This document shows positions 1 to 10,789 of a stretch of DNA of 64,000 bases, piece by piece. Numbering within the stretch: the stretch's first letter is position 1; the number at the start of each line of letters is the position of its first letter. The translations under genes were made by a program, and so were the position numbers. Below the pieces are notes generated by a model. The model did no database searches, was not told where the DNA came from, and saw only the letters and a program-made list of their open reading frames with translations. Source of the stretch: Euglena gracilis (lineage: Eukaryota; Euglenida; Euglenophyceae; Euglenales). The stretch spans positions 15,429,661 through 15,493,660 of the forward strand of contig CP154954.1 of NCBI GenBank assembly GCA_039621445.1, in the 5' to 3' direction.

Positions 1-222
1 CTTTTTGGCCAAACGTAGGGTAACCCCCCAGGTGGGGGGCCCACAACACCAGGGGGGCAGGGGTTGGTTTACTCAAAAACTTGGGCGTTTCTGCCCAATC
101 AAGTTTGTGAAATTGGTCAGTTGAGGGGGGTGGAGGCTTTTACAGCCCATTAACGACGACTTGGTGCCCAAGGTGCCCTGGAAAATGCCCTGGCCCACCG
201 AATTTCAGTGCACAAACTGGCC
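1..222 (+). pseudogene. DIRS-like tyrosine recombinase, C-terminal remnant (unit 0)
   Basis: This is the 3' end of a DIRS-type retroelement unit whose body lies left of the window. One frame reads AHNTRGAGVGLLKNLGVSAQ, the second catalytic box (HxxR) of tyrosine recombinases, which cut and rejoin a circular cDNA intermediate. After a frameshift comes EAFTAH, then a stop where the nucleophilic Tyr is expected, then sequence ending ALENALA. Bases 1-370 recur almost unchanged from 4581, so the elements lie in tandem with a 4580-bp period. The copy is dead: frameshifted and without its Tyr. The family call rests on motif order and on comparison of the three copies in this window. Confidence 0.6.
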
Positions 223-223
223 T

Positions 224-774
224 CTCAAGGGCAAAGTGCGGAGCCCGAGGTGTCTCGTACTCCCTCGAGGACAACAGACAAGGGAGGAAGGGAAACCGAG
301 GGCGAAGCACAAAGACCTTGTGAGCCCAACCCCCCGCCCCCACCCGTAAAAGAAAATTTGTGTTCAAAAGCCCTCGGTCAGAGAGTGGGGGCCAGGGGGG
401 TAGAGGGTGGGGACACCCCCCAGGGGCAAGAAGCCACGTCGCCCAGTCGGAGCAGCATCGTCAGCCAACTCCAGCGATGCAGCACTAAGCGGGACCTCCT
501 AACCAAGCACACCAGAACAATCCAAACAACACCGCCGGCGAGCAAGGCATGGTCTCACAAGGACTTTGTGCTTCGCCCTCGGTGTCCCTTCCTCCCTTGT
601 CGGTTTTCCTCGAAGGAGCACGAGACTCCCACGGCGAAGCACGACACCTCGGGCTCCGCACTCTCCCCTTGTGAGGCCATGCCTTGCTCGCCAGCGGTGC
701 TGTGTGGATTGTTCTGGTGCGCTTTGGTTAGGAGGTCCCGCTTAGTGCCTTTTTTTCCGCCGGAGTTGGCTGAT
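224..774. repeat. DIRS-like complex terminus (a-b-a'-b' inverted repeats), copy 1
   Basis: Four blocks lie in order a (224-324), b (471-552), a' (554-674), b' (677-773). Block a' is the inverted copy of a, and b' the inverted copy of b; for example GCACTAAGCGGGACCTCC in b faces its complement near 732-748. The interleaved order means that a/a' and b/b' cannot both form simple hairpins. DIRS-1 elements carry inverted termini plus an internal complementary region used to circularise the cDNA, so I read this as the terminal control region between tandem units. It recurs at 4804-5345 and, degraded, at 10222-10760. Confidence 0.6.
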
Positions 775-959
775 TCATAATTTGCCCTTCAACACCCAGA
801 AGACAGGAACTTCAAATACCTCACCACTTGAGAAAAGAAGAAGACAATCAATCCACTCAAATTATCGAGAAAGTCACGGTCGCGCAGAACTTCAAATCAA
901 AAGTTGTTGATTTTTTCGAAAGAATTCAATGAAAGATGCCACTTCAAAGAAGCGATGCC

Positions 960-1990
960 CTGGAGTACTTCAAGAGGGAGCAGTAGCAGCAGCTGGACAA
1001 CCTGAAGGCGCGGGTCAACTGTGGAGAACCGTGATGTCCCCTACCCGAAAAAGAAATTTCCCCCACAGAAATTTTCAGAATTCAAACCCTGCAAAGTGAT
1101 GGCCACGGACCCTGGCAGACAGTGGTCGGAAGACCCTGAACGGGAAAGAAACAACAACCAGCAGGCCACTACGGCCATTGGAGCCAGGGCCATTGCGGCC
1201 AACATTCTGCCAGTTACACAAATACCTTGTTCAAGCTGGGCCATGGCGGCCACAATAGCAAGCTGGGAAATGGCGGCCACAATAGCAAGCTGGGCCATGG
1301 CGGCCAAAACAGCAGTGGCCATGGCGGCCGATGGAACAAAGGCCAGGGTTGCCAACAATGCCAAGGCCAGGTTGGCCAATTCCACAAACAGAGGCCCAGT
1401 GGCAGGGGCAGGACAGGTCAACAACACCCCAATCATTTCTTCGTCTCAAACCCCATCAGGGGTACAGGATGGGCCGCCAGTGGTCCCCCAAGATTTTCAA
1501 TGGGCATGGCACCCAACATCCAAAATAAGTTAATGGGGACTATCAAAATTTTAAGAGATGAGCCAACATCAAGAGGGCCAGGGGGCCAGATTTATCATCA
1601 ACAACATCAACAATTTCAAGGCCTCTTGGGCCATCAATTATCAGAAGGGGAAAAACCCCAGAATCTAACAGGCTGTCCCCCAGCAGGGGTTTCAATGTAC
1701 GGTGGCAGCCTCAGGAGGATGCCCCCAAAGGGGCAGTGGAGGACAAGGGGGCAACCCCCCCCTCAACACTCTCTGTCAAAGGCCATGGCAGGGGCAAACC
1801 AAGAACAAGCGGCAGACCCAAAAAGGGACCCCTATGGTATGTCAATCGACAACACCAATGACAAAGTGGAGGATCAGAGAACCTGTGAGAAGAGCATGCC
1901 CCCCCCCAGCCACCTTTAGAGAATGCTCAATCCCCAGGGGCACCAGCGGTGCAATGTCAAAAACCCCCCACCCAGCACCCAGAAAATCAG
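960..1990 (+). pseudogene. DIRS-like unit 1, gag-like region
   Basis: A frameshifted first open reading frame of retroelement unit 1. It is rich in Gly, His, Gln and Asn. Bases 1233-1330 are a short tandem repeat (AGCTGGGCCATGGCGGCC and variants) encoding GHGGHNSKLG-type repeats. Then come NxxISPPRFSMGM-like and PPRFQ stretches shared with units 2 and 3 (near 5990-6070 and 11130-11200). There is no CCHC zinc knuckle. The position before RT and the conservation among the copies suggest a structural gag protein; that is inference. At least three frames must be joined, so it is not functional. Confidence 0.45.
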
Positions 1991-2835
1991 CTAGTTGGGA
2001 AAATACATTCCATGGTGGAAAATGGGGAGACACCCCTTTTACCAGAGACTTCAAAAAAAGACTAAAATGGTGGACAAAAAAATGCCTCCCCAGCAACATG
2101 TCAATTGAAACAAAAATGTAATTCAACCACCCTGGGTGAATCCCCCAAAATTGTCCACCCACCCAAAACCCAGGGCCAACCTGGACATGAACCAGGCAGA
2201 AAACATTCTGCTGGGATACGAAAAAACTGGGTCAATGAAATGAGTTTGGGATTCAGAAACCCAGTATTTGATCCCATGGTTTTTTATTTCAAAATCAGAA
2301 GGAGGAACAACCAAATGGATAATCATCAGCGACTGAAGAGAAAAAAAGCAGTTTCAAGTAAAACCTTTCAAGCTGGATGATATTTGGAAAAAGGCCACTG
2401 GGCAGCAAAAATTGACCGAAAGGATGCCTGTTTTCATATTCCAGTAAGTCCAGGCCTCAGGCCATTTTGAAGGCATCGGGTAGGGGGGCAGTCCTGGGAA
2501 TTTCAAAGAGACTGATTTGGGCTAAATGTAATGCCCCAAATTTTAATGTCAGTGATGAAATCATTCGAAAAGCTGTAGAGAAAAAGGGGCATCCAGGTGT
2601 TTATTTACCTGGAGGACATTTTGCTGGTGGCCCCCACCCAAATGAATTTACAAAGTCACCTGAAAACATGTTGTCACATATTTGTTGGATTCTGGGTTCA
2701 AAATCAATGTGAAAAAGGCTACCCTGCAGCCCACCCAAGTGGTAACCCATCTGGTTTTTCAACTGAACTTCCAGGAAGGAAAACTACAGGTCCCCCCAGA
2801 AAGTCAAAACGATAAAAAAGGAGCTGGGAAAAATT
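1991..2835 (+). pseudogene. DIRS-like unit 1, reverse transcriptase
   Basis: Reverse transcriptase of unit 1, broken by frameshifts. Near 2290-2350 it reads SEGGTTKWxIISD, matching the KWRxIxDxRxxN region of DIRS/gypsy-like RTs, and near 2400-2455 DRKDACFHIPVSPG, the motif A region. Near 2596-2625 the YxDD box is present as YLEDILLVAPT: the first catalytic Asp of the pair has become Glu, so the enzyme would be dead even without frameshifts. Unit 2 keeps YLDD at the matching place. RNase H follows directly, as in DIRS elements. Confidence 0.7.
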
Positions 2836-4053
2836 GTGAAAAAAGATTACATGTCAAAAAGGCAATTGGCTGCCATTTTGAGCCAAATAAGGTGCAACCT
2901 AATGGCCCTGCCCTTTTTAAGGGCTTTTACGGACACCCTGGCACATTTTTTGGTGGCAAAGGCCACAGCCCCCTGGGACTCAAAACACCCCATTTCCCAG
3001 GAAATCAAAGCCCAATTAAGGGAAATAAAAATTCTGCCGGACACCTGGGGGGCAGACCCTTCCCCCAAAATGCAAGCAGAGTGTTGCACTCAGAGGGCAG
3101 CACCCATGCCTGGGGGGGGGGGGGGGCTAGACATCCACACAGCAGAAATTGTGCAGGAATTTTGGAGAAAAAACTCCATTTTGCACATGAATGTAAAGGA
3201 GCTCAGTGCAGCAATCAGCACTGTGAAAAGTTTGAGCAAACCTGGGGAACCCGTTTCCTTGTCAGTGGACAACCAGGTAATTTACTTTTACCTAACAAAA
3301 GGTGGGGGCAGAAAGGACCCCTTCAACAAAATGCTGAGACCATTTTCCAAGTGGCACATTGAGCACAAAGTAAACCTCCAAGTCAACTGGGTACCTTCAA
3401 AAGAATGCCTAGCAGACCCCATCAGCAGATGGGAAATGGACAGGGGGGATTATTCTTCAGAACCCCAACTTTTTCAACGGCTCAAACAACAGTTGAAAAT
3501 TTTCAAAAGTCTGGAAACAGATTTATTTGCCTCCCGAAGGCAACAAAAAACTGCCAAATTTTGTGGCCAGGTGGCCCCACTGGGATGCCACAGCAGTAAA
3601 TACATTACAATGTCCACTGGACAACAAGGGAAATCTTTATGCAAACCCTCCCTGGTCAATAATTCAACAATTTCTACCCAGGTTGAAGATTTTCGCCCAA
3701 ACCAAAGCTTTGATGGTCACCTCCAACTGGGATCCAGCCACCTGGTGGGCACAATTAATAAAAATGAAAGTTCCAGGGACCCCCCGCCTGAAAATCACCC
3801 CCTACAGGGGCATGTTCACCAACTGCAGGGGGGAGCAAATGCCACCGCCCAGGTGGCCCCTGGTTTGCATGATTTCCTCCAGAAAATTTTGGAGGGGAAA
3901 CAAATTCAGGTTGAGACCATTAACGATTTTCTGGGGATAAACCCCAGCTTAAAACGTTATCAGAGTGCTTGTGCACTTCTGTGGGTAATTTTGGAACACA
4001 TGGGCGTGCCCCCCCCCCTGAAGCCACCACAGACCAAGTGTCTGACGCTTTAA
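2836..4053 (+). pseudogene. DIRS-like unit 1, RNase H plus adenine-methylase-like region (405-codon frame)
   Basis: The longest uninterrupted frame of unit 1. Residues about 95-200 hold the RNase H signature: HMNVKELSAA, VSLSVDNQVIYFYL, and WVPSKECLADPISR with the late Asp. Then DRGDYS and TDLFAS lead into the region that DIRS elements use for a DNA adenine-methyltransferase-like domain. In the neighbouring frame (3527-3940) this reads NLYANPPWSII, an NPPW motif like motif IV (DPPY/NPPW) of N6-adenine methylases. The frame therefore shifts within the methylase part. An open frame of this size in a decayed element suggests fairly recent activity. Confidence 0.7.
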
Positions 4054-4803
4054 TACAATTATTACAATTTTCTAAGGCCCAAGCCCGTAATGCCTACAGT
4101 GCTATGCTTTTGATTCCTGGGTTTGGTGGGCTGAGATTCCACACCCTGTTAACCCCCAACAAGAGGCTTTGGAACCAAAACGTGGAGAAGTACGGGACAT
4201 TTTGGGATCCCGTCCCAATCCTCCTGGGGCTGGCAAAGGCGTTCATGCCCACTGATATTTGTACATTGCGTACACAACTGATTTTTTGCTCACGAGTCCT
4301 CTGTTTATACCGATCCTCAGGCTTATCGCAAGTCTAACAAACCACCAGTGTGTTGGGTAGGGCGCCCTACATCACGATTAAGCGTAAAGGACAGATATTC
4401 CATAAGTGGGAAATGGTTGTGTCCTTTCCCCAGTGTCCCCAAATAAGCCCATTTCACTTGATGATGTGCTATGTGGCTGCTACATGTTCAGTCGTCAGAC
4501 CTGAGGGCCCCCTTCTGATCTCATTAAAACCCCCCTTCAGTGTCATAAGTGCAGACACCATTGCTTCCATCACAAAAGACTTTTTGGCCAAACATAGTGT
4601 AACCCCCCAGGTGGGGGGCCCACAACACCAGGGGGGCAGGGGTTGGTTTACTCAAAAACTTGGGCGTTTCTGCCCAAGCAAGTTTGTGAAATTGGTCAGT
4701 TGAGGGGGGTGGAGGCTTTTACAGCCCATTAACAACAACTTGGTGCCCAAGGTGCCCTGGAAAATGCCCTGGCCCACCGAATTTCACTGCACAAACTGGC
4801 CTC
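3969..4803 (+). pseudogene. DIRS-like unit 1, tyrosine recombinase
   Basis: Tyrosine recombinase of unit 1, in several frames. The first part reads ARNAYSAMLLIPGFGGLRFHTLL. Then come RAPYITIKRKGQ and PFHLMMCY, and then the HNTRGAGVG box near 4620-4650. The expected Tyr codon (after EAFTAH, near 4723) is a TAA stop, as in unit 0. The enzyme would join a circular cDNA to target DNA without a transposase-style staggered cut, which is why DIRS elements leave no target duplication. Two of three copies share the Tyr-to-stop change, so it is older than the duplication or spread by gene conversion. Confidence 0.6.
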
Positions 4804-5345
4804 TCAAGATCAAAGTGCGGAGCCCGAGGTGTCTCGTACTCCTTCGAGGACAACAGACAAGGGAGGAAGGGAAACCGAGGGCGAAGCACAAAGACCTTGT
4901 GAGCCCGACCCCCCGCCACCACCCGTAAAAGAAAATTTGTGTTCAAAAGCCCTCGGTCAGAGAGTGGGGGCCAGTGGTGGGAGAGGGGGGAGACACCACC
5001 AAGGGGCAAGTAGCCACGTCGCCCAGTTGGAGCAGCATCGTCAGCCAACTCCGGCGAGGCAGCACTAAGCGGGACGTCCTAACCAAGCGCACCAGAACAA
5101 TCCAAACAACACCGCCGGCGAGCAAGGCATGGTCTCACAAGGTCTTTGTGCTTCACCCTCGGTGTCCCTTCCTCCCTTGTCGGTTTTCCTCGAAGGAGTA
5201 CGAGACACCGACGGCGAAGCACGACACCTCGGGCTCCGCACTTTGCCCTTGTGAGGCCATGCCTTGCTCACCAGCGGTGTGGTTTGGATTGTTTTGCTGC
5301 GTTGGGTTAGGAGGTCCCGCCTAGTGCCATTTTTCACCGGAGTTG
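4804..5345. repeat. DIRS-like complex terminus, copy 2
   Basis: Second copy of the a-b-a'-b' structure: a at 4804-4904, b about 5045-5132, a' 5133-5254, b' about 5256-5345. Bases 5065-5337 form an almost complete hairpin, b pairing with b' around a'. Differences from copy 1 are mostly single substitutions, and arms within a copy match each other about as well as copies match each other. Confidence 0.6.
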
Positions 5346-5559
5346 GATAATTCTTAATTTTGCCTTCGACACCAAGAAGAAAGGAACGCCAAATACCTTA
5401 TCAATTGGAGGAAGAAGAAGTCAATCAAACAATTCAAATTATCCTGGTAAAGACGCTGGTGCAGAACCTCAACGCAGAAATTGTTGAAGCATCTGAAAGA
5501 TTTCAATAAAAAATGCAATTTCCAAGACGAACAGCGATGGAGAATTTCAAGAGGGAGCA

Positions 5560-6550
5560 GCAGACAACTTGACAACCTGACAACCGGACAACCTGACGGC
5601 GCGGTTCCAGTGTGGTCAGCCGTGGCTGCCCCTTCCACAAAAGAAATTTCCCCAAAAGAACTTCCACAACCCCCCCCAAAGTGATGGCAACAGACCCTGG
5701 CAGACAGTTGGCAGAAGACCCCGCAAGGGGCAGAAGCAACAATCAGCAGGCCACTACGGCCATTGCAACCAGGGGCATGGGGGCCAACATTCCACAACAC
5801 AATGCACATCAAAGCGGGGCTATGGTAGCCAGAACCGCACAGGCCGTTAAGGCAACAAAGGCCATGGCGGCACAAAACGGCCATGAACGCGTGTGCATTT
5901 ACAAATGTCGCTGGAACAAAGGCCAAGGTGGCCACCAGCACCAAGACCCCACAGCACATGGCAGGGGCAGACAAGGCCTTACACAACATCCCCACCACTT
6001 CTCAATCACACCACCCCTCAGGGGTCAGGGTGGGGGACCCAAGAACCCCTCAAGATTTCAAATGGGCATGGCGACCCAGAAACAAATCAGGCCATTGGGG
6101 CCTTTCAATTTATCATCCAGGACATTGGGGCCAGAAATATCAACAAGCAGATCAACAATCACAACAACACCACAGGAGAGGTCCCTCACAGGCCCCCCAG
6201 AAGCTAAGGGACGGCCCTGCAAGGGATTTAAATTAAAATTGGCAGCCCCCTGTCCAGCCCCAGAAGGAATATGGCCCCCCAACTGCCAGCAAGGAGGAAC
6301 AGGAAGGGGGAGGCTCCCCACCAGCATTTTTTCCAATTCAATCAACAAGGGGGGACCCACAGAGGCCCCCTATGGTACGGCTACCAACCCCATCAACATC
6401 AAGCCAGATAGGCAAAGCAGGGGCAGTAAGTCCTATGGTATGGAAACAACCCAAGAACAAGATCCTCCAGAGAGCGTGTGAGCGGAGAGGGAGAGGCTGC
6501 ATGCAAATCCTCCCAGGAACACTTACTTTTTCAGAGGGCTCAAGCCCTAG
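5560..6550 (+). pseudogene. DIRS-like unit 2, gag-like region
   Basis: Matches the gag-like region of unit 1, with the same upstream leader (purine-rich, GAAGAAGAAG...). A 289-codon frame runs 5612-6481 and contains NPSRFQMGMA and GGTGRGRLP stretches. It lacks the strong Ala/Gly tandem repeat of unit 1. Frame changes near 5890 and 6480 break it. Function as a coat protein is inferred from position only. Confidence 0.45.
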
Positions 6551-7560
6551 GGGCTTTAGGGGCTGTGAAATGTCCAACACCCCCCACCCAGCACCCAGAA
6601 AATCATCTAGTTGGGAAAATACATTCCATGGAGGAAAAATGGGGAGACACCCCTTGTACCAGAGCCTTCAAAAAAAGACTAAAATGGTGGACAAAAAATG
6701 CCCCCCCAGCAACATGTCGAATGATAAAAAAGAGTGGAATTCAACCACCCCGGGTAAATCCCCCCAAATTGTCCACCCACCCAAAACCGGGATCCAACTT
6801 GGACCTGAAACAGGCAGAAAAAATTCTGCTGGATTGCGAAAAAATTGGGTCAGTGAAACGAGTTTGAGATTTAGAAACCCAGCATTTGATCGCATGGTTT
6901 TTAATTTCAAAACCAGAAGGGGGAACAACCAAATGGAGAATCATCAGCGACTGCAGAGAAATAAACAAGCAGTTTCAGTTAAAACCTTTCAAGCTGGATC
7001 ATATCCAAAACATTTTTCAAGTTTTGGGAAAGGCCACTGGGCAGCAAAAATATGACCGAAAGGATGCCTGTTATCATATTCCAGTAAGTCCTTGCCTCAG
7101 GCCATTTTTAAGGCATCAGGTAGGGGACAGATCTGGGAATTTCAAACAGGCTGCTTTGGGCTAAATGTAATGCCCCAAAATTTCATGTCAGTAATGAAAA
7201 CATTCGAACAGGAGTAGAGAAAAAGGCGCATCCAGGTGTTTATTTACCTGGACGACATTTTGCTGGTGGCCCCCACACGAGTTTTTTACAAAATAACCCG
7301 AACACAGCTGTCAAAGATTTTCTGAATTGAGGGTTCAAAATCAACCTGAAAAAGTCCACCCTGCAGCCCACCCAAGTGGTAACCCATCTGGGTTTTCAAC
7401 TAAACTTCCAGGAAGGAAAGTTACACGTACCCTCCGGAAAGTCAAAACCATAAAAAATGAGCTTGGAAAACTTGTGAAAAAAGATTACATGTCAAAAAGG
7501 CAGTTGGCTGCCATTTTGTGTCAAATAAGATGCAAACTAATAGCCCTGCCCGTTTTAATG
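6551..7560 (+). pseudogene. DIRS-like unit 2, reverse transcriptase
   Basis: The best-preserved RT of the array. Frame 6886-7164 reads PEGGTTKWRIISDCREINK, then KPFKLDHIQNIF, then KYDRKDACYHIPVSP (motif A). Bases near 7228-7270 read VFIYLDDILLVAPT with an intact YLDD catalytic box. A frameshift lies between these motifs (about 7150-7200), so no single frame covers the fingers and palm. The nearly matched sequence of unit 1 makes the frameshift easy to place. RNase H follows without a gap. Confidence 0.75.
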
Positions 7561-7589
7561 GCTTTTATGGACACCCTGGCAATTTTTAG

Positions 7590-8565
7590 ATGGCAAAGTC
7601 CACAGCCACCTGGGACTCAAAACACCCCATTTCCCAGGAAATCAAGTCCCAATTAAGGGAAATAATAAATTCTGCTGGACACCTGGGGGGCGGACCTTTC
7701 CCCCAAAATGCAACCAGAGAGTTCCACTCAGACAGCATCAGCCATACCAGGGGGGAGGCGGGGCTGGACATCATCACAGGAGAAATTGTGCAGGAAATTT
7801 GGAGAGAAAAACTCCATTTTGCACATGAATGTAAAGGAGCTCAGTGCAGCAATCAGCACTGTGAAAAGTTTGAGCAAACCTGGGGCAACAGTTTCTTTGT
7901 CAGTGGACAACCAGGTCATTTACTATTACCTGACAATATGACAAAAATGGGGAGCAGAAAAGACCCATTCAACAAAAAGCTAAGACCGTTCTTCCAATGG
8001 TGCATCACAAAAACAGGTAAACCTCCTGGTCAGCTGCGTTCCTTCAAAAGAATGCCCCCATCAGCAGATTGGAAATGGACAGGGGGGATTACTCCCTGGA
8101 CCCCCAGATTTTTCACTGGCTAAGACAGCATTTCAAGAATCTCAATCACTTGCAAACAGATTTATTTGCCTCCACAGGCAACAAAAAAACTGCCCAATTT
8201 CGTGGCCAGATGGCCCCACTGGGAGGCCACAGCAGTAAGCGCACTACAATGTCCACTGGACAACATGGGGGATCTTTGTGGAAAACCCCCCTGCTCAATA
8301 GTTCAAAATTTCTGCCCAGGTTGGAAATGTTTCCCCAGACCAAAGTTTTGATGGTCACCCCCTACTGGGAGTCAGCCAAATGGTGGCCCTAATCAATAAA
8401 GATGAAAGTTCCAGGGACCACCAGCCTGAAAATCACCACCTACAGGGGTAGGTTCACCAATTGCATGGGGGAACAAATGCCACCCCAAGATTGGCAGCAT
8501 GTTTTTGCATGACATGCTGAGGAAAATTTTGGAGGAGAAAAAAATTCAGGTGCAAACCATTGACG
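7590..8565 (+). pseudogene. DIRS-like unit 2, RNase H and methylase-like region
   Basis: Frames 7590-8123 and 7708-7941 together hold HMNVKELSAAISTVKSL, VSLSVDNQVIYYYL and the SADWKWTG segment that replaces LADPISRWEM of unit 1. Frame 8069-8392 reads DRGDYSLDPQIFHWLRQHF and TDLFASTGNKKTAQF. The NPPW motif seen in unit 1 is changed to KPPC in this copy (near 8275-8290), so the methylase-like site is lost. Frameshifts occur about every 250 bases. Confidence 0.65.
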
Positions 8566-8865
8566 ATTTCCTGGGGAGAAAGCACAGTTTAAAACGTTGT
8601 GAGAGTGCTTTTGCACTTCTGTGGGAAATTTTGGAACACATGGGCGTGCCCCCTCCCTGAAGCCACCACAGACCAGGTGGCTGAAGCATTAATACAATTA
8701 TTCCAATTTTATAAGTCCCAAGGTCGTAATGCATACGGTGCTATGCTTTTGATTCCTGGGTTTGGTGGACAAAGATTCCACACCCTGTTAACCCCTTACA
8801 AGAGCCTTTGGAACCAACGTGTGGAGAAGCATGGGGCATTTTTGGATCCCGTCCCAATCCTCCTG
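8566..8865 (+). pseudogene. DIRS-like unit 2, tyrosine recombinase, 5' part
   Basis: Matches 3960-4225 of unit 1. Frame 8599-8928 reads ALIQLFQFYKSQGRNAYGAMLLIPGFGGQRFHTLLTP. Homology to unit 1 stops near 8866, where unrelated DNA starts. The rest of the recombinase resumes near 9757. Confidence 0.6.
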
Positions 8866-9756
8866 TGTGGGCGGCCCGGTGCCCTGCAGCCAGAAAAACC
8901 AAATTTCAGGTTCAGAGCCACAAATTAGGAGCGGAGCCTCCTAATTCAAGGGGGAAATCACACAATTTCACACAGGCCGCAACCAGCCTGAACACAATGA
9001 CTCAGAAAGCCACAAGCATTTGAATTGGTGCTGTGTATCAATACTATCACTTTGTGGGGGGGGGACAATTTTGCCAAAATGGCCATTGTGAGGGAGGGGA
9101 CACTTTGGGGGGGGGCGCATTTTGTCCCAGAGAAAGTGACCACTTTCGTGGGGGAACAAATTTGCCAAAAAATTTTGGCCACTCTGGGGGGGCACTTTGA
9201 AGGGGGGGTGAGGGTGTTTTTTTGTCCCAAATAGCCCAGAGGGTGGTTCCCCAAAAATATCACCATTCAAGATTAGTGGGTGGGTGCAGCGCCCAGAGCA
9301 TTTCAATTAACGTCACAAAGTGCACCAGAAAAAATGGAGGCAAAATGGGGTAGCAAAAGAAGAATACGATGTGAATATTTTGTCATCTTTCACATATGTC
9401 CCCCATGTTTAACGGTAGTGTTACCACTATTTCGAAATGATTCTAGTTCGGTACACCACAGACGGCGGCCAAAATCTGCCAGGCGGTCACACATTCTGAT
9501 TCCGAGGTTTCCGGCCCTCCAGGTCTGTGCAGCGGATCCTAATTCAGCTTCGGTTTGTCCAAAAAAATCTCTCGTCAGTCTGCCGTCCGTCGTCGAGGTT
9601 GAGAAACACAGACTTTGACCAAAGCCATGTTGCTTTATAAACACAGCCTTAAATAACTGCGACTTAAACACAGACTCTGACCTGAGTCTGCGTTTCGAAA
9701 CGCAGACTCAGGTCAGAGTCTGCGTTTAAGACGCAGTTCTTGATATAATGCAGGTC
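8866..9756. mobile_element. Insertion inside unit 2 tyrosine recombinase
   Basis: About 890 bases that are absent from unit 1, where roughly 95 other bases lie between the flanks. It holds G-rich tracts (9050-9200), no convincing coding region, and a near-perfect palindrome at its right end (9655-9738). The matching ends and target duplication cannot be fixed because the target was also altered. Class unknown. Confidence 0.5.
9655..9738. repeat. Long palindrome centred on TTCGAA
   Basis: Both arms (about 42 bases) read AACTGCG...CAGACTCTGACC...GTCTGCGTTTCG outward from the centre near 9697. Mismatches are few single bases. The spacer is essentially zero, so it would extrude as a cruciform or form an RNA hairpin. 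It lies at the right edge of the insertion that splits the recombinase. Confidence 0.85.
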
Positions 9757-10221
9757 CTCAGACTTGGCACAGATTAAACGAACCACCATTGTGTTGGGCA
9801 CCCTACACAAAAATTAATTGTAAAGGCCAGAAGTGTCACACGTGGGAGAGAGTGGTGTTAATTCCCCCATGTCCAGAAATAAGCGCCTTTCATTTAATGA
9901 TGTCTTATGTGACTGCCACACGTTCAGTCGTCAGACCTGGGGGCCCCTTCTGATTTCGTTAAAACCCCCCTTCAGGGCTGTGGGGGCAGATACCGTTGCT
10001 TCTATCACAATAGGATTTTTGGCCAGGCATGTGGTAACCACCCAGGTGGGGGGCCCACTCCACAAGAGGGGCGGGTTTGGTTTACTCAAAAAATTGGGCC
10101 TTTCTGTGCAAGAAGTTTGTGAAATTGTGGAGGGGGGTGGAGGCTTTTACAGCCCTCAATCAAAGACTTGGTGTTCAAGGTGCCCTGGAAAATGCCCTGG
10201 CCCCCCTAATTTTAGTGCAAA
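9757..10221 (+). pseudogene. DIRS-like unit 2, tyrosine recombinase, 3' part
   Basis: Recombinase homology resumes with CCACCATTGTGTTGGGC (compare 4338). Near 10060-10085 it reads AHSTRGAG, the HxxR box, then KKFVKLW and EAFTALNQRLGVQGALENALA. The nucleophilic Tyr expected in the last motif is Asn here (TALNQRL), whereas units 0 and 1 have a stop. All three copies have therefore lost it in one of two ways. Confidence 0.6.
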
Positions 10222-10760
10222 ATCTGGCCTCACAAGGGCAAAGTGCGGAGCCCGTGGTGTCTCGTACTCCCTTGAGGCAGACCGACAAAGGAGGAATGGA
10301 AACCGAGGACGAAGAACAAATACCTTGTTAGCCCGACACCCCCACCCGAAAAAAAATGTCTTCAAATGCACTCGGTCAGAAAACGGGGGCCAGGGGGGGC
10401 AGAGGGGGGGGGGACTCCCCACAAGGGGCAAGAAGCCACGTCGCCAACTCGGAGCAGAATCGTCAGCCATCTCCGGCGAGGCAGCACTAAGGGGCACCTC
10501 CTATCACAACGCAGCAAACAATTCGAACAACACCGCCGGCGAGCAAGGCATGGCCTCACAAGGTCTTCGTGCTTCGCCCTCGGTGTCCCTTTGTCCCTTG
10601 TTGGTCTGCCCCTCGGTGTCCCTTCCTCCCTTGTTGGTCTGCCTCGAGGGACAGGGAGTACGAAAAGGCCTTGTGGATCCCTGACACCTCAGGCTCCGCG
10701 CTTTGTCCTTGCGACACATGTCCCGTCTTAGTGCCTATTGCCGCCGGAGTTGGTGGATTA
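10222..10760. repeat. DIRS-like complex terminus, copy 3 (degraded)
   Basis: Block a at 10222-10330, b about 10455-10553, a' 10552-10716. The a' block has an internal tandem duplication of GGTGTCCCTT(T/C)GTCCC. Block b' is mostly lost; only GTCTTAGTGCC and GCCGCCGGAGTTGG near 10725-10755 remain. The 5' leader of the next unit follows. Confidence 0.5.
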
Positions 10761-10789
10761 ATAATTTGCCATTCGACACCGGATAAAGG

